DNA of 64,000 bases, taken from NCBI GenBank assembly GCA_037389465.1, contig JAZARR010000008.1, positions 4,031,501-4,095,500 of the forward strand, given 5' to 3'. Source of the DNA: Baylisascaris procyonis (Eukaryota; Nematoda; Chromadorea; Rhabditida; Ascarididae). The position numbers and the translations under genes were made by a program. Shown one piece after another: positions 60,137-64,000 of the stretch; position 1 is the first letter of the stretch, and each line of letters begins with the position of its first letter. Below the pieces are notes generated by a model. It saw only the letters and a list, made by a program, of their open reading frames with translations, was not told where the DNA came from and did not search any database.

Positions 60137-63100
60137 TTAGAGGCTTGATGCATTTTCAGTCAGCTGCCGATGATAGATATCCATGAATGAGGCAACAAAC
60201 GCTTCCAAATGAAAGATTGCCTTGCTGCCACGAGTGAGCCGATGCTCATACTCGGCTGCACATGCAACAACTTCCGCCTTGATTGTACCATCACAATACT
60301 GAAGTAATTCTCGCAGTAAATTCTGAAAAAAAAAGAAAGGGATCAATTTGAATAAAAGATCTGGAATATGAACGCAAGACAGATTTCTTCACAGAAGCGT
60401 TATTCTATACACCTTAGGTGATTCTTTACAACATGGAATATGCACTGCTATAGGGAACATTCACTATTATCATCATCAAAAAATAAAACGAAAACCGGCA
60501 CTCTACTACAACGACTTTCCGTCACGGCTATTCTTCCGTATATCTTTGCAGTATCACTTCAGCGTAACTTTAAAAAATGTTTTCAAATTGAAGGAAGCAC
60601 AAAATATGCTTGAAAAGCTAAAATATTCTTCTCTATATATCATGCTCGTTGCATTGCTAAATGCAATGTAAACGCTAAATATAACAGTTAAAATGATCGC
60701 ATATAAACCTTTTTGGTTCAGAACAATCGAACTCATAAACGAAGAGACTATTAAAAAAGCATAAAAATATGAGTTGCACAAAAAGAGAAAAGAAGTGAAA
60801 AGAGTATAAGAACATACAACGAAGATGATACTCGGTGGAATACAGCGACTGATGCATTCGTAGATTCGCAAGCGCACTTTCAGTAAGCTGCAATCGACTG
60901 ATGCACTTCATCATGATGCATATACATACGAATATTTAACAACAGTGTTCTTCATTCATTCACTCCTCTTTTTCTTTTCAAATAAGAGGACTTAATTTTC
61001 TCATGTAAAAATCGTTGACAAATCAAGACAAAACAAAAACCGGCTACTATTAATTCTAAAAAAAAATGAGCAGTGACGAAATGTGTCATATTGTGGAACT
61101 AATTTAGCTTGATTAACGCATGCATTATGCAAAAACAGCAGCGAACTCATCAAAAATTAGAAAATAAAAGTAAATCGAGATTTACGCTACAAAGAACAAT
61201 TTAATCGCGATATACCTCGGAAACGGCCAGTTCTGCTTAATTACTAACTATATTCAATTATATGCGACATACCTGCCTAATATTTGGTTTATTCATCAGT
61301 GATGCGTTTGAGGGAAGTTCATTTAAAAGAACGGAAAAAAATGGTCATATTGAAACGATTACTTTTCAGCGCTTTGCTGCTGGAGAATCATGCGAGCCGT
61401 TTCCTTTAGATAGACTTCCCAATCCGGCTCGGGAAGAAATGGATTTTCTTCGGACACACAACTAAAACGTGAGTAAATTCACAAAAATGCAATATCTCCG
61501 AAGGATATCGTGCTTATTACCAAATCCACTTTTGGAATATAACAGGAAAGCAGCAATGTATATATTTGTGCAATATATGACATAAAACATCAACCACCCA
61601 TGATGGCCGCCATTATTTCATGCTCATAACACAACAAATATTTTGCCTACAACATATTTCTAGATTCGTCTTTATACAGAGGTGATCCTTATCACTAAAA
61701 TACAAAAAACTGCTCAGTATGGGTTCACTGTTCCCGGGTGGTCTTAGTGACACGGTGAATGCGGAACGACTTAGACTGTACTCTTCAATCCTGTGAAAAA
61801 AAAATGGAATCGGGTTGTACCTGACAATATGTCCATACTCTTACGACATAGTTAAGATCTGATATTTATTCCTGAAATTGTCTTAATGAAAAGATTCAGA
61901 GGCAAGAACTTGATTAGAAAGTCATTAAGGAGGGAAGGATTCTGAAGGAGGATGAACTCATATGAGTCCAATGGTTTTATTTTTTTTCCACTCTGGTAGC
62001 TACGGGCTTTTCCTTAAGTAGTGCCTCTTGAAACATTATCCAGTCAATAAAAAAAATTAGAAAATTCAACCTTTGGGCTTTGATCGCCTCGATCATCAAT
62101 AGAATTCTTCTCATGTTACCGCACGCCTTCTTAACTACCGATGCCACCGCAGTATCTGGTATCATCACATTTTCAGCTTTGCATACAGCTTTTACCACCT
62201 CCATCGCCTGTTAACATTGCTTCCAGTTAAATGCTTGATCGGCAATTGTTTTAACACAGCCAATATTGGAATTGCCTTTAATCAAATACTGAGAATGCCT
62301 TAATGAAAAATGCAATCACAGCTATTCTGCAGGATCGTAAAAGTCGACTCCGTCGTCTATAAACTGAAAATTTTTGAACTTTCGGTGTTAAGGGAAAGAA
62401 TAGGTGCACCAGGAGAGAAGCAAAGCAGGTCGACCAAATTTGATTGAGTGTCAAAGGACCATGCTGAGAGATTCCCTTCATATACGCTTCGTTATTTTTT
62501 TCCAAAGGTCACCAGAAATGACTTCACCTGAGCTTTACTTGAAGGAACTTTTTATTGAAAGATCCGCAGGAGTTGAGTGGCGAAATCAGATCAATAAAAT
62601 GATTAAGTAGAAACAGACTGAGAACTACATAGAAATCTATAAGAGATGCGTGTGAGCAAGCAGTACAAGCCGACAACAACTTTCGTCTTCAAAGTCCTCC
62701 GTGAATTCAACAACTAAATATCGACTGTGATTCATGAGCTGAGGGCAGCTTCTTCTAGAATAGTTGAATAAGTTTATGCTGCGGCATTTCACTCATCTTT
62801 AGAAATCACTTTAAATGCCAGCCGTTACTTCTGATTACCTAATTATCCCTTGATATGAAGAAAACGAACATGTTTACTTATTACGATTTCTCCAAAGTGT
62901 TCAGCATGCAACCCTTTATTGAGTACATTATGCTTACTTAGTAGGCTGTCTTCTCGCCTCAACGACTTGCTATTCAAAATCAAGGGACATCATTTTCAGC
63001 ATGTTTTGACATAGTCTTAGCTCTTTTGCGAGCATAAAACAAACATCGTATAAAAGAAAATTGTAAGAAATTACATCGTGATCGGAGGGTGCAGCAACTC

Positions 63101-63961
63101 GTATCGCCATACATCGACTGCGTAAGGGATCGATAACCTTGGCAATTGATTCACAACACAATATAAGACGACATGTGGCCGAATATTTCTCCATCGTTCG
63201 ACGCAATGCATGCTGTGCATCACGTGTTAGCTGTTCCACTTCCATCAATACAACAACTGCAATTAGCTGAATAGATTTTCTCTAAGCATTCAATACTCAT
63301 TTAGACTTTCACTAAACTTCCAGCAAGCAAAACGACCCACTCGCATCGTTTTGGGATATTTCACAGTCGACGAATTTATTTCCTGACTGTAAATAAATGC
63401 TAACTGCACTAGTTAATTTTACTGTGATCATGTGAATAAATAACGCTTAACTGGTCCAACAAGATGACTAAAATAAAAAATCAGGAAACAATTGCTGTCG
63501 TGGTTATGTAGAGTCGAATATAACGTAGAAGTGTATGCAATTCTGGCAAGATGATGGTTCTGGCGACTTACGCTTACCTTGCGATGCCCGCAAGCACATT
63601 TTGAATATACCCTAAAGTGGAATCGATTGATCTTGCTCAATGGTGAATGCTCCGATCCGTTTAGTGATGCGATTAATTAGTCTGTGATTACCATCAACAA
63701 TTAAGGCCACCTATCAAAACAAAAAGCAATATAATATTATCAGATCGAGCTAACGCATCTGTAGCATTCAAGCCGTTCCAAAAAGTGTCGACGCTTAAAA
63801 CAAACAGAAATATCACTTACAAACGACCAAAAGGAATGAATAAATTCGCAAAACAAAACTAACCTTTAAATTGCTTCTGTGTAGTAGTGTCGATTTGTTG
63901 TGTTTGCGCCATCTGCTTGATAATTTCTTGCACCACAACTCTGTCATAGATTCCGACATCA
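60137..63961 (-). CDS. RFC3: Replication factor C subunit 3 (clamp loader), 5'-truncated by window
   Basis: Six in-phase minus-strand exons: 63864-63961, 63075-63256, 62071-62207, 61363-61461, 60821-60887, 60137-60322, ending at TAA. They give about 255 C-terminal residues of a protein usually near 350 long. Conserved RFC3 stretches are YDRVVVQEIIK, DAQHALRRTMEKYSATCRLI (arginine-finger/SRC region with PLRSRCMAIRV), the lid helices (NMRRILLMIEA), PDWEVYLKETA and the collar domain (LLRELLQYCDG; EYEHRLTRGSKAIFHLEAF). RFC3 is an AAA+ small subunit of the RFC1-5 complex, which loads PCNA onto primed DNA in the nucleus. The Walker A exon lies beyond the right edge. No frame break is seen. Confidence 0.95.
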
Positions 63962-64000
63962 CTGCAAAATAACGAGTGATTACTTTACAATACAATGAAA
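63962..64000 (-). other. RFC3 intron running off the window
   Basis: AT-rich sequence ending, on the minus strand, in TTTTGCAG before the 63961 exon start. The 5' exons of RFC3 are outside the window. Confidence 0.8.

Noticed and set aside
61262..61465. Plus-strand frame with an apparent signal peptide and a TTTTCAG site
   Set aside because: It lies antisense to an RFC3 exon (61363-61461) that splices in phase on both sides and matches the conserved PDWEVYLKETA segment.

Overview
The window is eukaryotic and most likely from a nematode, probably a strongylid-type (clade V) worm. The supporting signs are AT-rich DNA with small GT-AG exons, TTTCAG-type acceptors, a degenerate run of the nematode telomere hexamer (GCCTAA on the plus strand), a CHK/DUF1679 kinase-like gene, and a nematode-style animal heme peroxidase. 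All gene models below were assembled by hand from exon reading frames and splice phases. No search was run, so the species is not identified.

Left part (1-23.5 kb). The edge may hold the last exon of an unknown plus-strand gene. It is followed by a 78-nt near-perfect hairpin and about 1 kb of GT-rich simple sequence that contains the telomere-like run. From 10.8 kb down to 6.0 kb on the minus strand lies a seven-exon CHK/DUF1679 kinase-like gene whose two catalytic aspartates are both replaced. Upstream of it (11.3-15.6 kb, minus) are coding-looking segments that do not chain in phase and include an in-frame stop, so this is probably a pseudogene or an unsolved gene. A few small candidate genes sit between 16 and 21.3 kb with low confidence.

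Centre (23.6-58.1 kb, plus). One 34.5-kb gene of 31 exons encodes a 1,548-residue secreted protein with two tandem animal-peroxidase domains. Splice phases agree across all 31 exons. The C-terminal domain keeps the heme-binding and catalytic residues. The N-terminal domain has lost the distal His, proximal His, catalytic Arg and both heme-linking acids, but keeps the calcium loop and the fold motifs. It is a pseudo-peroxidase fused to an active one. Large introns hold repeats, tRNA-like elements, a long TA tract and possible nested coding sequence.

Right part (60.1-64 kb, minus). This is the C-terminal 70% of replication factor C subunit 3 (RFC3), six exons, running off the right edge. It converges tail to tail with the peroxidase gene. 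The kinase-like, peroxidase and RFC3 genes show no functional link to one another.
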